From Metarhizium brunneum (Eukaryota > Ascomycota > Sordariomycetes > Hypocreales > Clavicipitaceae): DNA of 64,000 nucleotides. The translations under genes were made by a program, and so were the position numbers. Below, in pieces: positions 53,801 through 64,000 of this stretch. The notes beneath the pieces are model-generated. The model searched no databases and was not told where the DNA came from. It saw only the letters and a program-made list of their open reading frames with translations. The DNA is taken from the NCBI RefSeq assembly GCF_013426205.1, contig NC_089422.1, positions 8,397,001 to 8,461,000 of the forward strand. The letters are read 5' to 3'. Each line of letters begins with the position of its first letter. Position 1 is the first letter of the stretch.

Positions 53801-56800
53801 GATGAAGAGGACAGAAAGCTAACCAACGACGACCCGAAGAGATGCCACAACGCAAGCCGACCACTGTCAGGGCTTCAAAACTAAAGGGACACCCTTAAAG
53901 CAAATGCTTCGCGATTATGACAGAATATTGACGAGAGTTGTAAAATGACGGCCGTCATGGGACAGGTACTAACTTCTTCGCGCATCTGGAGACAGTGAAA
54001 AAAATAAAGTGTTGGACGTTTACCTTTGTCGCCTGCGACTGATGACTGACGATTTAACCAAGGTCTGATAGAGAGGAACGGGGAAAGCAAAAAAGCCCCG
54101 CGCTCTGCGCCTCGTACTTCTTGTTACTCCGGTCCTGAGAAGTCGGTTCGTTTGGAAGACACGAACGGCCTGCCCCACACCATTGAGGACGGAGAACGAG
54201 GCAAAGGTGTACGAAGTACGAGAAAAACAGAGCTGCGAGGATCACCACGCCCGTCAAAGTGGGCAGAAATCTAACATTTGATGTGGATGGATGGTTCAAG
54301 CGGAAGAATGGCAAACTTGAGAAAAACGAAGCTGGATGACTGGATCGATGTTGGAAACCCGAGGACAGGGATCGTGGAGTGGGCCGCCGCTAGCTTAGGA
54401 CCTGGCTGGGCTGTGGCAGAGTCAGCAACCATCAAAGCCTTTGGATGGAGCATTTCATATCGGGCATTGGTCTGCAAATGCTGAAACTAGGCAGGAGGCA
54501 GCAATTGATCCACTAATGGCCTAATATTGACGGAACGGGGAGTCAATTGATGCAGCGTGTCCGTTTAGACGCTGTGAGATGGTACTACGGGTAGTTGTCA
54601 GCGAGTGGTGGACAGGAGATGCGTAAGTAGGAACTGCGCCTTGACATTAGCTCTTACCAAAAGGGAATGTGCCTGGTCAAGTAAGGGAAGGTGCGAAGAA
54701 CAATCTACACTCTTATCCTCTGGAGGGCATTTGATGTTTTCTCCTTGCCGCTGCATCTTTTGACCAGGCTCTAGATGATACTATATCCAAATATCCATAC
54801 GACAGATTACACCTGTGCAACTTGTACGGAGTGTCTTCAATGCCGTTTCCTGCCCATAGAAATCTACTCTATGGCTCTGTACTCGGTAATCACTATCAAA
54901 ACTTCTCACGGTGGCCATTGGCTCGCCCATAACGAATACACGACGCGAGGTCCCTTACAGGACTGTTGGGACAAGGCACCGCCAAGCTCACCATCCACAT
55001 GTAGGTCTCTTCCAGAACATGAGTCTTGGTGGTCTGAATGCCAAGTGTTCACTGTCCTCAGATGATTGGACCCCTTCATTCAACTGGCCTGGGGTGGTGT
55101 CGACACTGATGTTATGGCTGCTTTACTCCGTACCGACCATATTATTAATGAGGGCAACACAGATAGCCCCCCTGCGCCTTGACGCCACAAGGTCCGACCG
55201 CCCGTCTTGATTCCCAGATGGGGCAGTTGCTCGTGATGCCATCTGCTCGAATAGTCTGCGCCTGCGCCTCATCCGGCGGTGACTCTGGGCCGGGCAACGC
55301 TGCTCAATCTGGCCAGCAAGCCAGCCAGCTAGGGTTAATGAGAGAATAAACAGTCGGTGCACACGATCGGCACGACCAGCGCTAGCGCTACTGTAGCCTT
55401 GCCGCCCCGTTCCCTTCGCTCGCCGATTTTAGCCATGTGTGCGGGATTGTTCTACCGGGACACTTCGAAGAATTCTCATCTGCCATGGACGATCCTCGTG
55501 CGCGATTCGTAACTCACCCAACCCGAATCATGGAAACAAAGGTTGGGGCATACCCCTTGTGCCACTGGTGGGCATGGTCGGATGGATACAAAGGTTTGGA
55601 TTGAAGCAGGCCACTCCCACACCATCCGCAGGGTGCCGGCTAGATTAGCCGGACATGGCACAATATTGGACCATGCATTTTGATCATATGGCTGATAGCC
55701 CTGCATGCCCAGCACCAGGTTGGAGAAGATTTTACGCCTTTTAGTGCATTGTCCTTGGGGGAATTACATACTTCTTCAGGCTCAACTCTATGGATTTTCC
55801 AGCCCGCATCCGTGACCCCGCCACTCCGTACCGATGATGAAAGTGGAGCAAATTTCTGGTGTTGTTTGTGGGTCTCTCCCATCCCTTCACATGGAGAAAA
55901 CTCGCGTACTTTTTCGAATTGCGTCGTTCATAGCCACCGGAGAGAAATCGGAGTTGCCGGCTTACTCCAGAGTCGCCCAGCGTTTCGCGGGCTGCGGATA
56001 GCCAGTGGACAGCACTCCAGTTGCGACTATTGCCCCGAGCGTGTCGAATCATGCATCTCCATGTGTAGAAATACAACATCGATTGTCCATTTCACCTTCT
56101 TTCAACTTTCAGGATTCGTGCCAACACGACCCGAATTAACGGGACACGGGCAATGACGGGGGCCACGCGTCTGCCGCGCAGCCGATTGCGAAAAGAGATG
56201 ACACGGCCCATTCCGACGTGATTATGAACACGATTAAGGATAGTACAGCCAGCTCAGCCCTTCCAGCAAGTTCAGGAAAGCTTGGCGCGAATTTTAATTC
56301 ATTCTAATTCATGGTGGATAGTGGGGTCTAAAGCCAACATTGAAGTCTTGGCTCCGCCGCCTCAACTATCCAATCGCCCTAAATCGCCAAAACCACGTTC
56401 CCTTCAGCCCTGTTAATCATTGCCCAACAACCGACCGGATACAAGCACGCTAGCTCTAACTTCGCCGAAACTCTCTCATGGGGATGCTTCTAGCTGCGGG
56501 TGGGGGCGGGTCTTACAAAGCCGTGACAACCGACGCGTCAGCTCCCTTTCGACTACTAGTACATCAAAGGCTGACATGGACTTGAGGCCAGTGTACCGAG
56601 TAAGCTGACAGAATTGCCGTCTATTGGTCAACGGGATTGACGCTGTGCTACGCACAAATACGTAACTTGCATATGCAACTTGATATGCTTGGATTTTAGG
56701 TCGAATTTGAACCTCAGCAGGGGCTGGCAAGTCTATCGGCAACCTTGCGGAATGGCGAATCCTGAACCGTGGCCATGGACTCGAGGGCTATAACGTTTGC

Positions 56801-59800
56801 AGCCTATTACCTGGCATCGGAGGATAGCACCCGCCTACATACACGCACATACGTCACACAACCTAGAGCCGTTTATGCATGAACTAGTCTGAATATTTTA
56901 CCCAGCATTTGAAGACTAAGCTCCTAAGCACTGGGCTGTTGTGCCATTTGGACTCGGTGTGTTCTCACTACCCCGTTCATCAAAAGACATCTATCAGCAG
57001 ATTCCAAATTATAAACGAGTCTGAAGATACCATGAAGGTGCCAATGTAAGCCCTGCTATTGAAATAGCGGTGTGCAATCTTGGAAAAGATGCAGCGTGGG
57101 AAATGTGATACAGTGAGCCAAGTCATACCGGGAGCTGAGCGGGCTGCTATAAGCAACAGATCGACAAGCAAATAAGCACCTGGGGTTAGCCAGCGAATAA
57201 GGTATGCGCGCATGAAACACGGTGAAAGGTTAAACGGCATGATGTTCGGAGAAAGGACATCCTTCACTGAGCCCCACGAGAGTGCTGCTTTCGCTTACCA
57301 GCATCGAATATCATTGCAACGCAGAGCTCTCATAATAAACACCAATATCCCTGTACGAGTCTTTGGCGAGCCCAACATGTGTTGGTTGGCATCGAATGAG
57401 AAGCTATAATGTTGATGGCAGCTGGTAGCATTGCCGTTGATGTTCAGGGATATGAACCCAGACACAACCCCTCACCCTAAAATAAATCTGATCCCTTATT
57501 CTGGGCTGCTGACTGACTATCTATGGGTTTAAATATCCCTTGTACCCCCAATGAAGCGGCCTTTACTGTTTGAACACAGCTAGCTTTGACAGATCCCGAG
57601 GCGCCAAGACGATGAGACCGCAGGCTGCAATGTTCATGATACATATATTTATTATATGCTCTTTGGAGAACAATTAGTCCTCAGTGATATCGAGCTTTTT
57701 CTTTTGGATAGGACCACGCCTATCGCATCTGCTACCCTACATTAACACGAATGAGATGAATCCAGATACTGGTGGAAATCACAATACACCTGGTGTGGTA
57801 TTACACTTTGGCATCCCCGTGTTGGAAATTGGCAACAAAATGTAAAACTTCAGCCAGTATGAACGCAAAGTAAAGTTTCCTGGCAAATCTTGAGAATGGA
57901 GTATATCCTACCACGCTCACCCTGCAACAGCCCTTGGGCAAGTTGCATCCGTGATGGCGAGGTATGTAAGATCGGAAAGGACGCGAAAATAGGGCCAGCT
58001 CAGTCGGGCCACCGCTGGGTGATAGACTTTGTCAGAGATCTTGCGGTGTGACTGAGGAGTGCTCTTGTCTCTTGTACTAGTTACCAACGCCAAGGGAAAG
58101 GTATCTAAAGCTTAAGCAGCAACTGTAAATTCCGTCACCATATTCAATGTCCTAACCAACCGAGCATTTGTAATGTTCTTTCGGCTTTCGAAAGGCACCA
58201 CTCATGTTCAGCTTCTGGTGAGCTGCAGGACGGATACTGTGTCGCGGAATCACAATGACCACGAGGGCGGACACATGGAGTTTAGGCAGGAGAGTTGCCA
58301 AAAGTTTAATTTATACTTGGATGTAGGAACGGAGATGGCACAGAGCAAGGGGGTATAGGGCTCTATCTCCAGCGAACAAAATAATGTCCCGAAAGGAAGG
58401 GTAAAAATAGGCGCCAGCTTGACTCAGCTTAGCCTTATGGCATTCTTCATAACATCTTCGTTTTAGTGGAGGGATATGACTCGACCCTGAACATGGAGTG
58501 GACATGGCAATTTTCATCCGTAGCCTAGGAACGGAGACAACAGACGACCTCCCAGTTAACACAGAAGATCCATAGAGGCGCCTAGTAGGCTGGGCATTTG
58601 CTGATCTTTCCTAAAAACACCTTCGGGTATGATCATCAAGTGGAGTTGAGATCGGACGAGTTGCCACAACCGCCAAGTAAAGCCCAGTAGGTGGCGGCAG
58701 GGCGAACACGGGACGGCATATAATTCTCAATCCTTTACCAACTCAGGCTGATTCATCATGTTCAAGAGGTCACAGAGGCTTGCTGTAGGTTATTTCAGTC
58801 AATATGACCTATGTGGATTCTCTCGACTGTCTGTTTTGCAAGCTGTGGAAGCTTTATTGTTTGTGACCCTGACACGCACCCAACGTAATAATAATGAGTA
58901 AAGAAGAAGCCAGTTTACGGAAAAAGCCGTCCAGATAGGTTCTGTGATGATGCCGACTCGGCTAGGGTGATATGCCAGACTTTGTATGTTGAGGAAGAGG
59001 AAAACGCTTTACATTTTAGCGATGGGTGGTTTTCACCTCCTTTTACGGTTGGAGTTTGTGGGCTTCACAGTTTGCGGAGCGCTAAATTTGGCTGAAGTTC
59101 TTACTAGGCTAAATGAAAGCTATACAGAGGAACCGGACTGGCTGTTTACTTGGACTATACCCCCATGGTATGGCTTTCGTCGGATGCGACAAGTCTTGGC
59201 GCGACCAGATCAAAGAGGACACGGCTAGGATTCTGTTCGGAAGTTCAAAGAAGGTACAAGTTCCGATGCGTATTGGTGCTGTCGAGGGGATATCGATATA
59301 TATAGACTAAAAGGTTGATAAGAGACGGGGTGATGGGATCCCGATTGCATGTGGCAGCTGAGGTCTAGGTTTTTTCATGGCGTCTCCATCTTTCATCTCC
59401 GGGTGAAGTCGGCAAGTTTTCTTATTCCACGTCTATTGGTACTTGTATAGCTTGATTTCTTCCGACTGACATAGGGTAAACGGTTGTAAAAAAAATGCCT
59501 CAATGTGTGCCGTGGGTGAAAAGTCTTACTGGAAGAGTGGTGAGTGTGGGATGTCTGATGGTCCTCAAGACCTTTTGAAACCCCAGAAATACACAGTATG
59601 GGACAAATCGCCTCGGACGTATTTTCAAAGACATTCTTGCTGGAGGCGAAAACGTTCGACGTTCATTCATGACCGACCGAGATATGTCTCTGGCGGACAA
59701 GCCATGCAGGAACAAGACGATGGAGAGCATACGGCCGATGACAACTCTGACGCGCCTTGGAAAATCCCGACAGCTTTACACCTGAACGTATAGAGCCAGT

Positions 59801-60283
59801 CGACAATTCAATATGGTCGCAACTTGTGTATTCTGGCAACTGTCGTGCCGATTCCGACGCCGCATCGGGTGACCTCCATCACGATGCAACCACCACGTGA
59901 ACACCCAACATGGAGACAATCACTAGTCAGCCTGGCCCCGAAAGGAATAACCGCCAATCTATACCACCTCGGCGCACGAGTTGAAAAGGCCAAACGCACA
60001 GTCACGGGCTCACACATGCATTCTGACGGGTTCATGCGCGACGCACACCTGGCGCACAGGGCTCATGGAGCCAGTCCATACCTGCGCATTACTACCGGCC
60101 TGTTTGTCGCATGATTTCCCAGCAGGTCTCACTAGATGTGCAAGAATACCACTCTATGGACTGTAAATAAAGCAAGACAAAGTGTTTAAATGGATGCCAC
60201 GGCCGAGCTTCCATCACCGCCTCGTAGGTTGATGGCCAGTCCCTGGCTCATAACACCAAACAGCCCCGTATTCCCGAGCCCAA
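53801..60283. other. 6.5-kb gene-free region
   Basis: No frame longer than about 160 codons occurs and none has a recognisable domain, on either strand. Copies of the dispersed motif are found at 54824 (9 of 10), 55124-55133 (exact) and 55822 (9 of 10). Composition is ordinary, so this is not a RIP-degraded block, and no terminal repeats or target-site duplications were spotted by eye. The left end contains the promoter of the second Zn2Cys6 gene, and the right end that of the secreted-protein gene. Confidence 0.5.
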
Positions 60284-61511
60284 ATGCGAGCCTTGGTCCG
60301 GAAAGCCTTGACCCTCGGGTCACTGGCCGCTACAACAGCCGCTGCAACACCCATACCCGACGCTGAGATGGAATACCTGTTGAACACGGCGGGTATCGAG
60401 CTCGCTATGAAGGCGCAGCCCATGTTCCTGATGGGCCAGGCAGTGGGCAGGGCACCGTGTATGCCTTCATGGGCCATAGTGAACGGCACACAGGCGGCTC
60501 CGTCGAAACTGTGTGCGTGGCCGGACTCCGGGTGCGATTGCCGAAACCCCGGCGTGCCGCTTGGGAGCCCGATGCCGTCGTTCCCCGTGTACTTTTCCTA
60601 TTCGCGGTGCGGAAACGCGGCGGTCAGGATTGCCTACAATTTGTTCTATACAAAGGATGGATTTATTCCGAATAAGATATTCGGGCACCCCTTGTGAGTT
60701 TCTCCGGTATTGACAAAGGGAGGGCGGGGGGTTGATGTTCTGTTGACCAGGCGGAGCGGTGCCTCCCATGAACTGTGATAAGCTGGCGCGTACTCGGGTG
60801 GCGGTGGAATATATCCTGCCACGGACTGTAACAAGTTCCTGAAGGGAGGGGACTGTGAATACGGCTGACAGAAGTTGTTAGTGACTGGGAACGAGTCGTC
60901 GTGATATGGAATAAGAATCAGAGTAATGGGATGTGGGCGCCCGCGCAATTATACCTGTCTCAGCATACGGGGTATCAAAGGATAGAATGGGCCCAAATCA
61001 AGAACACGTTTAATGCCGCCGATGCTAGCAAGCCACGTGGTGGTCCTGACGGCCAAAAAAACTTGGATCATCCAAAGGTGACTTATATACCGTCGCATTA
61101 TGATGAGGGCCATCTACTTCCGAGGGCGACTCGACTAACAAATAATAGTGTTATATTTCGTCGGCGAAGCATGATATGCATCAGGAAAAGTCGACTGTAC
61201 GCTTGTGTCCTAGCTGCTTTTAAAAAAGAGACAGAAGAAAGGAAAGGCAGGAAGCTAACATCCTCAGGCGTGGATTGACGTCTTGTCCCAGCTTACGAAC
61301 AATGCGTTCCGTTCCGACAGTTGGTGGTATTTCCCGACCAAGGGTGAGTCCAAATATGCGCTCAGCAGTTGGCAGTAGAGCTGACTTTCGCAAAGAGGAT
61401 TATATACTGGCGGACGAGTCAACTGATGTTGGCAAGTTGATAGCAAGCTTTGACTGGGGCGACGCCGATTCAACGCCTCCATTGGTTGCCAAGGGGCTGT
61501 GTAATGCTTAG
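60284..61511 (+). CDS. Small secreted protein, possibly of the NPP1 or Vps62-like fold
   Basis: A five-exon gene of about 281 codons, with exons at about 60284-60693, 60882-61077, 61149-61196, 61268-61343 and 61396-61511. All junctions have GT-AG signals and keep the frame. The N-terminus (MRALVRKALTLGSLAATTAA) looks like a signal peptide. A cysteine cluster (CAWPDSGCDC) lies near residue 80. A DWERVVVIW motif opens exon 2, SQHTGY follows, and WWYFPTK and SFDWGD occur late. This pattern recalls the NPP1 (necrosis-inducing) and Vps62-like beta-sandwich families, but the full NPP1 heptapeptide is not present, so I do not assign toxicity. The first intron (188 nt) is long and its acceptor is the least certain. 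The gene is convergent with a sugar transporter 246 bp away. Confidence 0.62.
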
Positions 61512-61757
61512 AGTAGGTGAAGTACATATTTTTCTTAGATACCCCCCCTTTTTTATAGACTATTGGTGCTAGTAAGAATCGCGTTGCGGTTGATCTACTA
61601 GAAATAAATTAGATGTTATTATGCACGGCGCAATAGCCAACCTATGATTCAAACACGGCCTGCATGAAACGGCCAAACGGCCGAGAGCGAACTGTAAACT
61701 TGTAAATTTTTACACGGGTTGTTTCGCTCATCCCACGGACAGAAGAATTCGCCCCAG
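61512..61757. other. Short convergent intergenic spacer
   Basis: A 246-bp AT-leaning spacer between the secreted-protein gene and the MFS transporter. Both 3' ends must fit here. Nothing else was seen. Confidence 0.5.
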
Positions 61758-63806
61758 TCAAGTTGACGCCTCCTTGACATCAACTACATCTCCGTCCCGG
61801 CTGACTAGAATCTCTTTCTTTGATAAGGATGCTTTGACAGGATTCTTTGCTGCAAAAATTTGATCCAATTCTTCGAGCTGTAGCAAATGGACATTAATAC
61901 ACGTCATACTGGACCTGTTACTGGAAGCCACATACCGTTCTACCCTTTGTTTCGGGCAATGTAAAGTAAATAATGATGACGGAAATTGCGTCCCAGACTG
62001 TGAATATAATGTATGTCTTCCATCCAATGTTCTTCATGGATACTGACCAAGCATACTGGTTGAGTAAGCCGGCAAGATTGACTGTAAGTAATTGGTCAGC
62101 GGAAAAAATAGAGAAGAAACGCGTTGAAAGGAAAAAAAGACGAATACAACGAAGCCTAGTTCTCAGTGAGAGATACGTACCCGCTAAATTCGACATGGCC
62201 ATGCCCTTGGCTCTCATCTCAAAACTCAAAACCTCAACAGTATACAGTCCCTGCAATGGCGTAATACCAATCGAGAACGCAGCGCCGAATAAGAAAATCA
62301 TAGCCAGCGCGGCTTTACTGGCGGCCCCATTCGTATACACATATACACCGCTGGCAGTTTCGCCCGCGTACGACGCGGCAAACTGCGATGCCGCAATCGT
62401 CATCCCCAGCCACACAACTGTGCACGAAGTAAAGGCGAAAAGCAGCAGCGGCCGCCGACCAATCCTGTCAACCAACAGTGCTCCGCAAATTGCGCATAAA
62501 AACTGCACACAGTTGTTTATGAGCGTAATATTCGCCTGGGCGAGGTACGACGTGTAACCAGCCGAGTCAAGGACGGAGCCCAGAAAGTAGGACAGCACGG
62601 CATTGCCAGCAAGTTGCCCAAAGGCGGAGACGATCAGGTTGCAGCTTAGGCGGTAAAAGTTTCCCCTTCTGAAGAGAACACGGTAATCCCACCAGCGCTT
62701 GTCTGCGCCGTCCATGTTTAGGCATTCGTCGTACTCTCGAAGTTGGAGACTCACCCACGGGGAGCTGTCGTTTCCGTTTCCATGATATTTTACGAGAATG
62801 GCCTTGGCTTTTTCCTTTTTGTTGTGAACGTAGAGCCATCTGGGGGATTCCGGGAGCAAAAAGGAGAAGATGAGGACGAGAGACGGGAAGAGAATCTGCT
62901 ATTATTAGTTGATGCGGTCGAGATCTGGATGAGCATGATGGTGGGCGTGCGAACCTGGAGCCAAGTAATGAGACGCCAAGAATAGTCGCCGCCGACGTTT
63001 GCAGCCCCTCGTGCTGCTCCCGATGAAAGGATTGATCCCGAGAACCACAGGGTGTTGTACATTGCTGGCACGTCTTAGAACCCTTTTTTTTTTTACGTGC
63101 GGCGCTGGATGAACTTACCGCCAACGACACCACGATACGCAGGATGATTGATTTCCACCACGTACATGGGACCACCGGTTGCTACCAACGATACTCCAAA
63201 TCCGAGGAGAAAGCGACCTCCCATGAACTGACCGGCTGCATTACTAGTTCCCTGGATGATGGTGCCTGGTTCCTCGTTAGTAATGCTAGCGTGACGCAAC
63301 CTCGCCGCGCACCAGCGTTGAACGCACCGATAATGATGATAGCGGAACCACTAGCCATGCCAGCCCGTCGACCAAAGTGGTCACAAACTGGACCCAGGAA
63401 GGGAAGAGCCACAATGTTGCCAATCTGGTACATGGATGAGACGATACCAGCCCAGATCCCACTGTTGGATCCATTGTACTTTGCAATGAAAGACGGATTT
63501 TGAAGCAAATTGTTGATCAAGCTGCCGTCGTAGCCGTTGACGGTGCTGTTGAAAAAGGCAACCAGAGAGAAGAGATAAATCATAAGCTGGCCCCTGCTCC
63601 AGGGCGTTGGTGGCTCCTTTAACAGTGCTTCGTTGAAGGCCTCGTCGCCGGTAACCACTCTTGTCTCCACTTGCTTCTGCACCGTGGTTAGCAAGAATGC
63701 CATTGTTCCCCCAATTGATGGATGATAGATTGTGGTTTCACGAGTGTCAACATACTGCATCGGTGTTGATGTGGGTGCTGGCCACAGGAAGGACCTTTTC
63801 CGCCAT
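61758..63806 (-). CDS. MFS sugar transporter, lactose-permease-like
   Basis: Seven exons chain in phase: 63756-63806, 63313-63676, 63119-63265, 62955-63064, 62181-62895, 61936-62081 and 61758-61877, giving 550 residues. I chose the ATG at 63804-63806 (MAEKVLPVASTHINTDA, spliced to KQVETRVVTGDEAFNEAL) over the longer frame opening at 63856. The donor GTATGT and the branch GCTAAC with acceptor GTGCAG support that intron. Landmarks are FFNSTVNGYDGSLINNLLQN in the first segment, CDHFGRRAGMASGS, GGRFLLGFGVSLVATGGPMY, LPESPRWLYVHNKKEKAKAI, DRIGRRPLLLFAF and the terminal PETKGRT-LEELDQIF. These match fungal lactose/galactose-type permeases. One acceptor (62896-62901 region) is a NAGNAG site, so a one-residue variant is possible. 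Confidence 0.93.
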
Positions 63807-64000
63807 GGTTGCTTTCCCGGCCCAGCAGGAAGATTGTCTACATCGACGTCGCTCAACCGACGGCAATGGGCTTTATGACAGGCCGGCGGTGCCGAATTGT
63901 TGAATGTTCAAGGTTGCCGGTCGGGACAAAACCTCAAATGGTGCGACCCAAGACACGGCGTACAAGGGAGGCGGCGCAAGCCAAGCAACGATGATCAGCA
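63807..64000. other. Upstream flank of the last transporter
   Basis: The window ends 194 bp upstream of the transporter start codon. Only part of the promoter can be present and no element was recognised. Confidence 0.4.

Noticed and set aside
55680..56156. 158-codon plus-strand frame in the gene-free region
   Set aside because: No domain, no signal peptide, no conserved motif, and overlapping antisense frames of similar length.
63807..63856. Upstream start of the last transporter at 63856 (frame MSDVDVDNLPAGPG)
   Set aside because: The start at 63806 followed by a consensus intron gives a better N-terminus, whereas the longer frame reads through that intron.

Overview
The window is nuclear DNA from a filamentous ascomycete, most likely a Sordariomycete of the order Hypocreales. 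The evidence is spliceosomal introns of about 45-200 nt with GTRNGT donors and CTAAC/CTGAC branch sites, wide intergenic spaces, Zn2Cys6 regulators and a typical fungal gene set. No rRNA, tRNA, CRISPR array or intact transposon was recognised. Exon joins given in the entries were worked out by hand from reading frame, splice signals and family conservation.

Left part (0-20 kb) is mostly conserved housekeeping. It holds a disordered nuclear-looking protein (357-2264, -), an AT-rich RIP-like island and a perfect 35-bp inverted repeat, the phosphatidylinositol 3-phosphate 5-kinase FAB1 (3771-11285, +), the ERMES subunit MDM12 (+), the ESCRT-I subunit VPS28 (-), the ribosome biogenesis factor NOC2 (+) and a coiled-coil protein resembling the spindle pole body protein Ppc89 (-).

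Middle part (21-41 kb) holds a secreted GH76 alpha-1,6-mannanase-like enzyme, a secreted aspartyl protease with a large collagen-like and pentapeptide-repeat insert, threonine dehydratase ILV1, a 4.4-kb gene-free stretch, a protein joining two cyclic-nucleotide-binding domains to an F-box and leucine-rich repeats, a mitochondrial Bax-inhibitor-1 family membrane protein, and methionine sulfoxide reductase A.

Right part (41-64 kb) is accessory in character: two Zn2Cys6 transcription factors, three MFS sugar transporters (one a pseudogene with three lesions), and one small secreted protein of uncertain family, separated by long gene-poor DNA (one stretch of 6.5 kb). Transporters, regulators and secreted proteins suggest carbon scavenging, but the spacing does not look like a tight biosynthetic cluster.

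The signals most worth following are the aspartyl protease insert, the cyclic-nucleotide/F-box/LRR fusion, the perfect hairpin upstream of FAB1, the decayed maltose-type transporter beside an intact regulator, and two short palindromic motifs (TACTCCGTAC and TACCTAGGTA) that recur only between genes.
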